Positions 25,374 through 32,910 of a stretch of DNA of 32,910 nt are shown here, in pieces. Position 1 is the stretch's first letter; every line of letters begins with the position of its first letter. Source of the stretch: Bacteroidota bacterium (GTDB taxonomy: Bacteria > Bacteroidota > Bacteroidia > Chitinophagales > Chitinophagaceae). Where the stretch lies: assembly GCA_947476825.1 (NCBI GenBank), contig CANJRV010000026.1, positions 1 through 32,910 on the forward strand, in the 5' to 3' direction. The position numbers were made by a program, and so were the translations under genes. Below the pieces are notes generated by a model that did no database searches, had not been told where the DNA came from, and saw only the letters and a program-made list of their open reading frames with translations.

Positions 25374-26135
25374 ATGACTTCATTTTCCATTCTCATCCTT
25401 ACAAAAAATGAGGAAAAAAATATTGCTCGTTGCCTCAAGCCATTATTGGATTTGAGCGATGATGTAATCCTTTTAGACAATGGAAGTACAGATGCGACAA
25501 GAGATATAGCACTTGCCTTGGGCGCAAAAGTCCAACTTGTACAATGGGAAGGTTATGCTATGACAAAAAATAAAGGCCATGCTTTTGCCAAGTATGACTG
25601 GATATTAAGTCTCGATGCAGATGAAGAAATTAATGAAGAATTAAAATCAGAAATCAAACAATTATTTGCAAAGGATATTGCCGAAGAGAATGCTTTTTTA
25701 CTTCGACGAAAAATGGTTTTTGGAACACAAATTTTACACCATGGTTCCTTAAGCAATGAATATCGTTTACGTCTTTTCAACAAAAATATTGCACACTGGA
25801 ATAATGCGGAAGTGCATGAAGATATTCAATTCGATAAGCCAGCCGAAATCCACAAATTAAAAGGTTATATCAAACATTACTCTTACGATACCACAGTGGC
25901 GCATCGTCTCAAGCTCGAGCATTATGCGCAATTAAGCGCGCAACAAATGTTTGCAAAAGCTAAAGGCTCTAGCTTTATCAAAAGACATATTAGTCCGCTG
26001 TTTGGCTTTATCAAAAATTATATATTTCGTGCTGGTTTTTTGGATGGCAAACTTGGTTATGCTTATGCGAAAAATGAGATGTGGTATGTAAGTAGAAAAT
26101 ATACTTTGTTGCAAGAGTTGAATGAGCGTGAATAA
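25374..26135 (+). CDS. Family 2 glycosyltransferase (WaaE/KdtX-like)
   Basis: A 253-residue cytoplasmic, membrane-associated GT-A enzyme. The N-terminal nucleotide-sugar fold has SILILTKNEEKNIARCL, VILLDNGSTDATRDIA and the metal-binding DxD in WILSLDADEEI. Typical WaaE/KdtX segments follow: FLLRRKMVFGTQILHHG, EYRLRLFNKNIAHWNNAEVHE, and LKGYIKHYSYDT. A basic C-terminal part (SFIKRHISPLFGFIKNYIFRAGFLDGK) may bind membrane. Relatives add a sugar to the lipopolysaccharide inner core, so a role in LPS or another surface glycan is likely; the donor and acceptor are unknown. The gene is single and faces the next gene across 48 bp. A near-match to the -7 box (TATTTTTA) is 6 bp upstream of the ATG. 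Confidence 0.88.
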   Translation: MTSFSILILTKNEEKNIARCLKPLLDLSDDVILLDNGSTDATRDIALALGAKVQLVQWEGYAMTKNKGHAFAKYDWILSLDADEEINEELKSEIKQLFAKDIAEENAFLLRRKMVFGTQILHHGSLSNEYRLRLFNKNIAHWNNAEVHEDIQFDKPAEIHKLKGYIKHYSYDTTVAHRLKLEHYAQLSAQQMFAKAKGSSFIKRHISPLFGFIKNYIFRAGFLDGKLGYAYAKNEMWYVSRKYTLLQELNERE

Positions 26136-26183
26136 TAGTCATTGTTCATAGACGTATTTTATATGCTGTGGTTCTTCTGTCCG

Positions 26184-26996
26184 CTACCTTTGCCATCCTT
26201 CTATTTTATAATTTTTTTCTTTCAATTTTCGTTCTTGTCCTCCGTTGTCAGGGATAAACCAAAGTTCAAATCTTGCTGCATAAGGTTTTCCCCAGTCACC
26301 TTCATAAATTGTAAAAGGTGCGCCATAGCCAGAATTTTCTTTGTCTATTTGAAACATAACTAAACTGTCGGTTGAATTGTAAACAGATATAGTTGAGCTT
26401 TCTTTAAGTCTATCAACAGAAAGTGGATCGTTTTGAGTTACTTCAAATGCTTTTAAATAAATTTGTCCTTTGTCAATACGCTTTGTCCAAAAGGCATATT
26501 GATAAAGTCCTGGTTGCATTGAGTTGAATATGTAAAAGTCAGGGTCTGTTATGGTTGTGGGTAGTGTTTGTTGCAGTGGCTCAGTGATTTTTATGTTAGT
26601 TGGAATTTTCAAATTGTCTGCGTATGTATCAGGCATTGATTGGTCTTTCCAAAACAAAGCGATTGAGTAGAAGAAGAAAGCAACAATTGAAATTCCAATA
26701 ATTGTTGCCGTGAAAATTGCAAAACGCCAACGTTTTTTTACTAATTGATAAATTGTCGAACTAATTAACCCTAAAAAACCAAGAACAAATAATAAGAAAG
26801 AATAGTCTTGAAGCTTAGGTTTATTTGTCAACTCGCACAAGACCATTATTAAAGCTGTTAGCCCGAAAACAAGAACTGGTCGCCACCATTTGTCAAAGCA
26901 ATATGTTAAGATTTTAGTCAAAGTTGTTAGTTCAATTTTTGTCCTCTTACAATAGCCACAACTATTATTACTCCCCTCCCTTCTTCGGAAAATCAT
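26184..26996 (-). CDS. Uncharacterised membrane protein
   Basis: A 270-residue protein with three predicted membrane helices in the first 130 residues (WRPVLVFGLTALIMVLC, FLLFVLGFLGLISSTIY, FAIFTATIIGISIVAFFF). A soluble, beta-rich C-terminal domain of about 140 residues follows, with segments such as TDPDFYIFNSMQPGLYQYAF, MFQIDKENSGYGAP and ARFELWFIPDNGGQERKL. The C-terminal domain probably faces the periplasm. I do not recognise the family. The ATG at 26996 overlaps the end of the phosphatase gene upstream by 29 bp. An in-frame TTG (LTKILTYCF), about 26 codons downstream, would remove the Cys-rich, overlapping N-terminus and may be the true start. The overlap suggests translation from the same mRNA. 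Confidence 0.7.
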   Translation of the reverse strand: MIFRRREGSNNSCGYCKRTKIELTTLTKILTYCFDKWWRPVLVFGLTALIMVLCELTNKPKLQDYSFLLFVLGFLGLISSTIYQLVKKRWRFAIFTATIIGISIVAFFFYSIALFWKDQSMPDTYADNLKIPTNIKITEPLQQTLPTTITDPDFYIFNSMQPGLYQYAFWTKRIDKGQIYLKAFEVTQNDPLSVDRLKESSTISVYNSTDSLVMFQIDKENSGYGAPFTIYEGDWGKPYAARFELWFIPDNGGQERKLKEKNYKIEGWQR

Positions 26997-27468
26997 AAAA
27001 ACTAAGTGTTGTTGAACTCAAAGGATAATCTTCCCAACGCGTGGTTTGGAAACTAATCCCTGCCATGGCACAAGTAGGCATATCTCCAATTACATGTCCT
27101 AGTGTTTGATACACAAATTCACTGATGCCCGGGTTGTGACAAACAATCATTGCTGTATCAATTGTATTCTCCAAATCAAAAATTACACTTTGTATAGCCT
27201 TAGGTGATGCATGGTATAAATGATCGAGCCAAACAATAGCATCTACTGGATAATGCATGGCTTCGGCAATTAATTGTGTGGTTTGCGCAGCTCTTTTTGC
27301 TGTACTAGATACTAATACATCCAATTTAATTTTTCGTTCGTGTAATCGTCTTCCCATTTCTGTGGCATCTCTCAAGCCTCGTGGATTCAGTGGTCTATCA
27401 AAATCTAATAGATGTAAATTATGCCAATCTGATTTTGCATGGCGAGTTAGGATAAGTGTTTTCATCAT
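26968..27468 (-). CDS. sixA: SixA-like histidine phosphatase
   Basis: A 166-residue cytoplasmic enzyme of the histidine phosphatase (RHG) superfamily. The nucleophile motif TRHAKSDW comes at residues 8-15, FDRPLNPRGLRDA follows as in SixA, SSTAKRAAQTTQ carries the second Arg, and the second catalytic His is in MIVCHNPGISEF. The small size without an insert matches SixA, which removes phosphate from phosphohistidine, for example on sensor kinases or phosphotransferase proteins. The substrate here is not known. The start could be the first or second Met of MMKT. It lies 40 bp after mutS on the same strand and overlaps the membrane protein gene downstream. Confidence 0.9.
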   Translation of the reverse strand: MMKTLILTRHAKSDWHNLHLLDFDRPLNPRGLRDATEMGRRLHERKIKLDVLVSSTAKRAAQTTQLIAEAMHYPVDAIVWLDHLYHASPKAIQSVIFDLENTIDTAMIVCHNPGISEFVYQTLGHVIGDMPTCAMAGISFQTTRWEDYPLSSTTLSFYDFPKKGGE

Positions 27469-27508
27469 AATTGATTTTTCTTAGAACGATTATTTTCAAG
27501 ATTAGGTA

Positions 27509-30133
27509 TTATCCTTTTGCAATTTGTTTCAATTCATTCAATTTCAACAATGCTTCAACAGGCGTTAAAGAATTAATTTCAATGCCATTTAATACTTCGC
27601 GTATCTGTTTCAAATCTTCTGCAAGCCCATCAAATATATTCAATTGAAATTGTTTGGTATTTATTTTTTTGATTTGATTGTGCAATGGTTGCGCTGCATT
27701 TTTTGCTTCCAATTGAACTAAAATTTCATTCGCTCTTTCTACCAAACTTGGCGGCATACCTGCCATACGCGCCACGTGTACACCAAAGCTATGTGTACTT
27801 CCACCAATGGCCAACTTACGCAAGAAAATAATTTTGTTGCCAACTTCTTGATGCGTCACATGGTAATTTTTAATGCGCTCCATTTTATTTTCAAGCTCAT
27901 TCAATTCATGATAATGGGTCGCAAATAAAGTGAGCGGACGATGCACATGTTGATGTAAAAATTCGGCAATACTCCAAGCAATACTGATACCATCAAAGGT
28001 GCTAGTACCTCTACCAATTTCATCCAATACAATCAAGCTGCGATTGCTGATATTATTGATAATGCTGGCTGTTTCATTCATCTCCACCATAAAAGTACTT
28101 TCGCCACCACTCAAATTATCGGAAGCACCAACTCGCGTAAATATTTTATCGGTCAATGCAATGTCCGCTTTTTTTGCAGGCACAAAACTACCAATATGCG
28201 CCATCAAAGTAATCAAAACCGTCTGACGCAATAAGGCACTTTTACCACTCATATTTGGTCCAGTAATTATGATGATTTGCTGGTTCTCATTGTCGAGTGT
28301 CACTGTGTTTGAAACATACTCTTCGCCAACTGGTAAATTCCGTTCTATCACTGGATGCCTGCCTTCTTCAATATATAAAGTATTCGATTCATTCACATTC
28401 GGTCTACGGTATTTATATTGAATGGCATTTGCAGCAAAGCTAGTGATACAATCCAATTGAGCGAGCAATTGCGCATTAAGTTGCACCGGTGAGATGTATT
28501 CTTGCAAGTCCAATAATAACGCATCATACAATTGCATTTCGAGTACCAATATTTTTTCTTCAGCACCCATTATTTTTTGCTCATACTCTTTCAACTCAGG
28601 TGTGATATACCGTTCGGCGTTCGCCAAAGTTTGTTTGCGTATCCACGTTTCTGGTACTTTATGTTTGTGGGTATTGGTCACTTCCAAATAATAGCCAAAC
28701 ACATTATTGAAAGATATTTTCAACGAAGGAATGCCCGTCAATTCACTTTCTCTTTGTTGAATTTGCAATAGAAATTCTTTACCACTAAAAGAAAGTTTGC
28801 GCAATTCATCCAACTCTTCATGTATGCCTTCTTGTATTAAACCGCCTTTGTTTGCCAATGCTGGTGGGTTCTCTACTATCGATTTCAGAATTTTATCTTT
28901 GATGCTTTTACATGGATTCAATTGCTCTGCCACACGCAATACCCATGCATCGGTTGTTTGCGAAGTAATGTTTTTTATTTCATCTATATATTGTAAGCCT
29001 TTCGCCAAATGCAATACTTCACGTGGTGAAATTTTACGCAATGGAATTTTTGCAACTATCCTTTCAATATCCCCAACAATTTTGATGCGTTGAGTTAACT
29101 GCTTCGCTATGTCTTGTTCTTTGATAAAATATTCGACTGTATTTAAGCGCTCATTTATTTTTGGAATATCTTGTAAAGGAAATAACAACAACCGTCGCAA
29201 CATACGCGAACCCATTGGCGAAACGGTTGTATCCAATACTTGCAACAAGGAATTTCCTTGTCCGCCAAACTCACCATTCGATGCACGGTTACTATCTAAT
29301 AATTCCAAATTCTGAATAGTAAATCGATCCATCCACAAGAATTCATTTCGGGTAATTCTTTGAATCGAACTAATATGTTTGAGCTGTTGATGTTCTGTAT
29401 CTTTTAAGTAATGAATAATGGCACCAGCGGCAATGATGGCCTGCGGTATATCGGCAATACCAAAGCCTTTCAGCGATACAGTTTGAAAATGTTGGAGGAG
29501 GGTATCTCGTGCATATTGTTCACTAAAAATCCATTCATCCAATAAATAAGTATAATATTTTGAGCCAAAGTTTTCGTGAAAGAATTTATTTTTTTGCTTT
29601 TGAAAAATGACTTCTGAAGGTCTAAAACTTTGCAACAATTTATCGATGTATTCCGTATTGCCTTCGGTACAAAAAAACTCGCCGGTTGAAATATCAATGA
29701 AGGCAATGCCGTGTAGATCTTCGTGCAAGTAAACGCTCGCCAAAAAATTATTCGTTTTATTATCGAGCAATTTATCATTGGTTGCTGTGCCTGGTGTTAC
29801 CAATTCTGTGACACCTCGCTTCACAATTCCTTTCGCTAATTTAGGATCTTCCAATTGATCACATACTGCCACTCGATATCCAGCCTTTACCAACTTATGC
29901 AAATAAGTTTCCATGGCATGGTGTGGAAAGCCCGCCAATTCGGATGCGTCTGGATTTCCGTTGTTTCTTTTGGTTAAAGTGATGCCCAATACTTTAGCCG
30001 CTATAATAGCATCTTGTCCGAAGGTTTCATAAAAATCGCCAACACGAAATAATAATATCGCATCTGGATATTTGCTTTTGATAGCATGATGTTGTTGCAT
30101 CATGGGTGAAGTTGTTTCGGTAGATTTAGCCAT
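27509..30133 (-). CDS. mutS: DNA mismatch repair protein MutS
   Basis: MutS binds mismatches and small loops and starts methyl-independent or directed mismatch repair with MutL. The 874-residue protein has the usual order of domains. The N-terminal mismatch-binding domain has the Phe-x-Glu motif in RVGDFYETFGQ (F34, E36). The connector, lever and clamp domains follow. The ABC ATPase has Walker A ITGPNMSGKSALLRQT, an STFMVEMNETA signature, Walker B SLIVLDEIGRGTSTFDG and FATHYHEL. The end is a helix-turn-helix and short dimer tail (LNELKQIAKG). The length fits bacterial MutS1. The ATG at 30133 follows the family start. Its upstream gap is shared with the plus-strand HD gene. Confidence 0.96.
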   Translation of the reverse strand: MAKSTETTSPMMQQHHAIKSKYPDAILLFRVGDFYETFGQDAIIAAKVLGITLTKRNNGNPDASELAGFPHHAMETYLHKLVKAGYRVAVCDQLEDPKLAKGIVKRGVTELVTPGTATNDKLLDNKTNNFLASVYLHEDLHGIAFIDISTGEFFCTEGNTEYIDKLLQSFRPSEVIFQKQKNKFFHENFGSKYYTYLLDEWIFSEQYARDTLLQHFQTVSLKGFGIADIPQAIIAAGAIIHYLKDTEHQQLKHISSIQRITRNEFLWMDRFTIQNLELLDSNRASNGEFGGQGNSLLQVLDTTVSPMGSRMLRRLLLFPLQDIPKINERLNTVEYFIKEQDIAKQLTQRIKIVGDIERIVAKIPLRKISPREVLHLAKGLQYIDEIKNITSQTTDAWVLRVAEQLNPCKSIKDKILKSIVENPPALANKGGLIQEGIHEELDELRKLSFSGKEFLLQIQQRESELTGIPSLKISFNNVFGYYLEVTNTHKHKVPETWIRKQTLANAERYITPELKEYEQKIMGAEEKILVLEMQLYDALLLDLQEYISPVQLNAQLLAQLDCITSFAANAIQYKYRRPNVNESNTLYIEEGRHPVIERNLPVGEEYVSNTVTLDNENQQIIIITGPNMSGKSALLRQTVLITLMAHIGSFVPAKKADIALTDKIFTRVGASDNLSGGESTFMVEMNETASIINNISNRSLIVLDEIGRGTSTFDGISIAWSIAEFLHQHVHRPLTLFATHYHELNELENKMERIKNYHVTHQEVGNKIIFLRKLAIGGSTHSFGVHVARMAGMPPSLVERANEILVQLEAKNAAQPLHNQIKKINTKQFQLNIFDGLAEDLKQIREVLNGIEINSLTPVEALLKLNELKQIAKG

Positions 30134-30526
30134 GTTCTGCGAATGTAAAACGTTTCGATGAAGAATACAAAGTGCTCCGAAATTATGTCAACTTAAATAC
30201 TTTTTTAGAAAACAAAAGTTGACTATTTGTTCATTTTTCTGCAATAAAATGAAAGGAGAATTAAGGCAAATTTCCCTGAAAAGCAAGTAGATACTTGTCG
30301 CTCCGCTTTATTTTTTTCATCAAAATTATTTTTTTGCTCATTTCTTATTCTATATTTGTTTGATACTCAATCTGTCAAAAATCAATTCATTAGAAAACAA
30401 AGCATAAATACAAAGTAAAATATTTTAACAAGTCCATTTTTCATTTCTGATTCAACAGCGAAAGGGTTACAAATTAGAAGGACGTGGATACCAAAAGAAA
30501 TAATTCCAAACTCTTAAAAAATTAAT
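30134..30526. other. Divergent regulatory gap between mutS and the HD gene
   Basis: The 393-bp, very AT-rich gap must hold promoters for both neighbours. I see no gene, tRNA or strong hairpin. The one clear motif is the TAnnTTTG box at 30351. The 160-nt stretch between it and the HD start has no recognisable riboswitch, though GCGAAAGGGTTACAAATTAG is a purine-rich patch in it. Confidence 0.5.
30351..30358 (+). promoter_or_regulatory. Putative -7 promoter box for the HD-YitT-phosphatase run
   Basis: TATATTTG matches TAnnTTTG. A TTTG lies 14 bp upstream (30333-30336), a little close for a -33 element. The leader to the TTG start would be about 160 nt, long for this window. Confidence 0.35.
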
Positions 30527-31108
30527 TTGGCAAACTTTACTAAAATCAAACAATTCGTTGTTTCCTATCTCAAGGAGCATTTATCCAAGGATTTATATTA
30601 TCATGGTTTGCATCATACTTTCGATGTATTAGAATTTGCTTTGGAAATTGCGGAAGCGGAAAAAATAACGAAAAAGGAATTGGCATTATTGAAAATCGCG
30701 GTCTTATTTCATGATATAGGGTTTGTGCATACCTATGCTGGACACGAAGAAGAAGGCTGCAAGCTAGCCAATCAATTCTTACCTGATTTTAAAGTTAGCC
30801 AAGAAGATATCGATATCATTTGTGGCATGATACGTGCGACGATTATTCCGCAAAGCCCAACCAATAATTTAGAAAAAATTATTGCCGACGCCGATTTAAT
30901 GTATTTGGGAACGCCTCGATTTAAAGAAATTGGTGATACGCTTTTTAAAGAAATGAGTGTCTATTTTGATTTACATACCGAACATAAATGGAACCAAATA
31001 CAAAAAACATTTATAGAAAAGCATCAATTTCATACGGCGTATTGCAAAAAAAAATATGAAGCCCCGAAGCAGAAAAATTTAAAGAAAGTTGTTTTAGCAT
31101 TGCAGTAA
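30527..31108 (+). CDS. HD-domain metal-dependent phosphohydrolase (TTG start)
   Basis: A 193-residue cytoplasmic HD-superfamily protein. The metal ligands are in place: YYHGLHHTFDVL supplies the first His, LLKIAVLFHDIGFVHTY the HD pair (H62, D63), HEEEGCKLA a further His, and IIADADLMYLG the distal Asp. Enzymes of this group hydrolyse phosphate esters of nucleotides, and the substrate cannot be told from sequence. The frame has a stop at 30515 and no ATG before the domain, so the TTG at 30527 (reading MANFTKIKQF) is the likely start. It is the first of three closely spaced plus-strand genes, with a 21-bp gap to the next. Confidence 0.85.
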   Translation: MANFTKIKQFVVSYLKEHLSKDLYYHGLHHTFDVLEFALEIAEAEKITKKELALLKIAVLFHDIGFVHTYAGHEEEGCKLANQFLPDFKVSQEDIDIICGMIRATIIPQSPTNNLEKIIADADLMYLGTPRFKEIGDTLFKEMSVYFDLHTEHKWNQIQKTFIEKHQFHTAYCKKKYEAPKQKNLKKVVLALQ

Positions 31109-31129
31109 TTAAACCTTGTTTTATCTTGT

Positions 31130-32017
31130 ATGAAGGCTCATTCGTCCGAACTTAATTTCCGTGAATTATATACCATCAAATCTTTTTGTTTGATGATTGC
31201 AGGTATTCTATTCGCTACATTTGCATTGAATGGGTTCATGATACCAAATGGTTTTTTGGATGGTGGCGTAACAGGTATATCCTTGTTGATTCATGAATTA
31301 TTTGAAATTAATTTAAGTGCTTTACTTATTTTTTTAAATGTTTTGTTTTTCATACCTGCTTATAAATATGTGAGTAAGCTATTTGCGATACGTTCTTTTA
31401 TTGCTGTAGTATTCCTTGCTTTATTTGTTCATTTTTTAAAAATACCACCAATCACAACTGATAAATTATTGATAGCCATGTTTGGTGGCTGTTCTATTGG
31501 ATTGGGTATGGGCTTGGTCATGCGCTCGGGTGCTGCGTTAGATGGGTTCGAAGTATTGGCTGTATTTGCCATGCGCAAAGTAGGCTTCTCGATGAGTGAA
31601 GTTATTTTATTTTTTAATAGTATTATTTTCTTGACTGCTGCTTTCAAATTTGGATTAGAAACTGCGATGTATTCTATCATCACTTATTATGCCGCTTTAA
31701 AAACAATGGACTATGTAGTGGATGGTATTGAAGAATTTATTTCGCTTACCATTATCTCTAAAGAGTCGGACCAAATTAAATCCCTATTGGTAAATTATTT
31801 TGGAAAAGGCATTACCGTGTATAAAGGCGAACGAGGTTATTTGCCAGGAAAGTTCCATTTCAAAAGCGATTGTGATGTGATAGTTACAATAGTAACCAGA
31901 TTAGAATTACTCAATATCAATAATGAAATCATGAAGTTAGATTCAAAGGCATTTATGTTTACGCATACCATCAAAGAAACAAAAGGTGGCGTTTTAAAAC
32001 GTAAAGCTTCACATTGA
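31130..32017 (+). CDS. YitT-family membrane protein (DUF161 + DUF2179)
   Basis: A 295-residue protein. Five or six membrane helices occupy residues 18-205, with the family hallmarks FALNGFMIPNGFLDGGVTGISLL, GLGMGLVMRSGAALDGFEVLA and FKFGLETAMYSIITYYAA. A C-terminal DUF2179 domain follows at about 215-290: SLTIISKESDQIKSLLVNYF, GKGITVYKGERGY and DCDVIVTIVTRLE. YitT proteins are common in bacteria and act in the inner membrane; the transport or other role is not settled. The start MKAHSSELNF is 21 bp after the HD gene, and the stop overlaps a TTG that opens the longest version of the next frame. The three genes probably share one mRNA. Confidence 0.88.
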   Translation: MKAHSSELNFRELYTIKSFCLMIAGILFATFALNGFMIPNGFLDGGVTGISLLIHELFEINLSALLIFLNVLFFIPAYKYVSKLFAIRSFIAVVFLALFVHFLKIPPITTDKLLIAMFGGCSIGLGMGLVMRSGAALDGFEVLAVFAMRKVGFSMSEVILFFNSIIFLTAAFKFGLETAMYSIITYYAALKTMDYVVDGIEEFISLTIISKESDQIKSLLVNYFGKGITVYKGERGYLPGKFHFKSDCDVIVTIVTRLELLNINNEIMKLDSKAFMFTHTIKETKGGVLKRKASH

Positions 32018-32055
32018 TTTCTATGTATAAAACCGATAACAGAATTAACCAATAC

Positions 32056-32640
32056 ATGCATACCTATTTGAAGTCACTCCTAGTTACCTTACTTTTTTTA
32101 TGTAGTATTACCGCTTCATTTTCTCAGAAACAAAAAAAAGGAACAAAGAATGGTGTTAAAAAAATAGAAAGCCCTTATTTCCAAAATTTATTTCAATTGA
32201 ACGATAGCATATTTCGTTCGGAGCAACCAGACAAAAAAGGCTTTGGCGAAATTCATCAACTCAAAATAAAAAGTATCCTGTCACTTTACCCAAATAGTGA
32301 AGATAAAAAACTGACTTGGAAATATAATTTTGATCACTACCATGTGAATATGTATAGTGATGATTTTAGTGATAAAGACATTGCCAAGGCATTATACTTT
32401 ATTGAGATTGCTCATAAACCTTTACTCATTCATTGCAAACATGGATCGGACAGAACAGGCTTGGTGATTGCCATGTACAGAATTATGTTCAACAACTGGA
32501 CAAGACAAAATGCAATTGATGAAATGAAAAAAGGTGATTTTGGATTCAATGAGAAATATGAAAATATGATTGAGTATATTCAAAAAGTGGATCTAACAAA
32601 AATCAAAAAGAAGATAAAAGAAATGGAGTCGGAAGAGTGA
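32056..32640 (+). CDS. Exported CX5R (dual-specificity/tyrosine) phosphatase
   Basis: From the ATG at 32056 the 194-residue protein has a standard signal peptide (MHTYLKSLLVTLLFLCSITASFSQ). The rest is a protein-tyrosine-phosphatase fold: QLNDSIFRSEQPDKKGFGEI, KIKSILSLYPNSEDK, a general-acid region with DDFSDKDIAKA, and the P-loop LIHCKHGSDRTGLVIAMYR with the Cys nucleophile and Arg. The Asp in the loop (HGSDRTG) is like atypical DSPs and plant/fungal Siw14-type enzymes, which can act on inositol phosphates as well as phosphotyrosine. The location would be periplasm or outer surface. An ATG at 32023, 5 bp after the YitT stop, is a possible longer start with an extended basic leader. The substrate is unknown. 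Confidence 0.83.
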   Translation: MHTYLKSLLVTLLFLCSITASFSQKQKKGTKNGVKKIESPYFQNLFQLNDSIFRSEQPDKKGFGEIHQLKIKSILSLYPNSEDKKLTWKYNFDHYHVNMYSDDFSDKDIAKALYFIEIAHKPLLIHCKHGSDRTGLVIAMYRIMFNNWTRQNAIDEMKKGDFGFNEKYENMIEYIQKVDLTKIKKKIKEMESEE

Positions 32641-32712
32641 TACTTTTGTAATTTCGGTTACTCTATCGGTTGGTGTCCCACCATACGAAACCAAATATTC
32701 GCTTCAAACCAC

Positions 32713-32910
32713 CTACCTCATCAATACCACATCACCCTTCATGTTCACATCAGTACCATCAGGACATTTAGCTTTGAGTTGCCAAAAATAAGTATCTGCA
32801 CTTTGGTCTACACCTTTGTATTTGCCATTCCAACGAGTGGTGTTGGCTGTCTTACTATCGAATACTTTATTGCCCCAACGATTATACACAACAAAATAAA
32901 CTTCTTGTAA
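32713..32910 (-). CDS. C-terminal fragment of a T9SS type B (gliding-motility-associated) sorting-domain protein
   Basis: Reading leftward from the window edge gives 65 residues and a TAG at 32713. The order LQEVYFVVYNRWGNKVFDSK, TRWNGKYKGVDQSADTYFW, LKAKCPDGTDVNMKGDVVLMR is the type B C-terminal domain (CHU_C) that directs secreted proteins, often large adhesins, through the type IX system. The NRWG motif and terminal LMR are diagnostic. The body of the protein lies to the right of the window, so its function cannot be judged. It converges with the phosphatase gene across 72 bp. Confidence 0.88.
   Translation of the reverse strand, partial: LQEVYFVVYNRWGNKVFDSKTANTTRWNGKYKGVDQSADTYFWQLKAKCPDGTDVNMKGDVVLMR

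Noticed and set aside
26142-26363. 73-codon plus-strand frame
   Set aside because: Antisense to the C-terminus of the membrane protein gene, Phe-rich, without start context.
32641-32648. TACTTTTG, an exact promoter-box match on the plus strand
   Set aside because: The only gene to its right is on the minus strand, so it is probably a chance match in AT-rich DNA. It is a reminder that single boxes are weak evidence.
1-32910. tRNA, rRNA or other structured RNA genes
   Set aside because: I looked in each gap for cloverleaf signs such as a GTTCGA-type T-loop and found none; a covariance-model search could still reveal small RNAs.

Overview
The window looks like chromosomal DNA of a low-GC member of the Bacteroidota, probably near the Chitinophagales or Sphingobacteriales; this is inferred, not proven. 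Four things support it. One protein ends in a type IX secretion (T9SS) type A sorting domain (9218-11143), and another, cut by the right edge, ends in a type B (gliding-motility-associated) domain. MurF and alanine racemase are fused in one protein. Several genes have a TAnnTTTG box, the Bacteroidota -7 promoter element, just upstream. Shine-Dalgarno sites are weak, and several genes start with TTG or GTG.

Layout. Positions 1-4210 (minus strand) hold an EmrAB-TolC-type efflux operon: an outer membrane channel, a HlyD/EmrA adaptor, a 14-helix MFS pump, and the start of a further membrane ORF cut by the left edge. A monofunctional peptidoglycan glycosyltransferase (plus strand) and a large Asp-box beta-propeller protein (minus strand) converge on a shared hairpin at 5270-5306. 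From 8443 to 8956 lies a decayed toxin-antitoxin locus: the antitoxin is whole, but the PIN toxin is cut after about 14 codons by a small element with terminal inverted repeats. A secreted seven-repeat FG-GAP protein and UvrA converge, followed by a hairpin-rich gap and an apparently intact VapC-type toxin with a short GTG-started antitoxin.

The middle carries an EnvC-like coiled-coil/LytM protein, a 384-bp gap with a triplicated 64-bp double-hairpin repeat, a TerC/Alx-family membrane protein and the MurF-Alr fusion. Two small exported proteins follow (lipocalin-like and LprI-like). Next is a type III polyketide synthase locus in which the synthase is broken by two frameshifts while the partner ICMT-family methyltransferase is intact. 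A predicted outer membrane beta-barrel protein and a WaaE/KdtX-like glycosyltransferase complete this part. On the minus strand follow an uncharacterised membrane protein, a SixA-like phosphatase and MutS. The right end has a plus-strand run of an HD hydrolase, a YitT-family membrane protein and an exported CX5R phosphatase, which faces the truncated T9SS cargo gene.

Most genes are ordinary housekeeping or envelope genes: cell-wall synthesis (MtgA, MurF-Alr, EnvC-like), DNA repair (UvrA, MutS) and efflux. I do not see a convincing new defence or mobile system. The most notable signals are the type III PKS pseudogene beside its intact tailoring enzyme, the element-interrupted PIN toxin, and several intergenic repeat families: the 64-bp double hairpins, 7-bp-phased degenerate repeats at two gaps, nested perfect palindromes, and a shared AT-rich element upstream of two genes.
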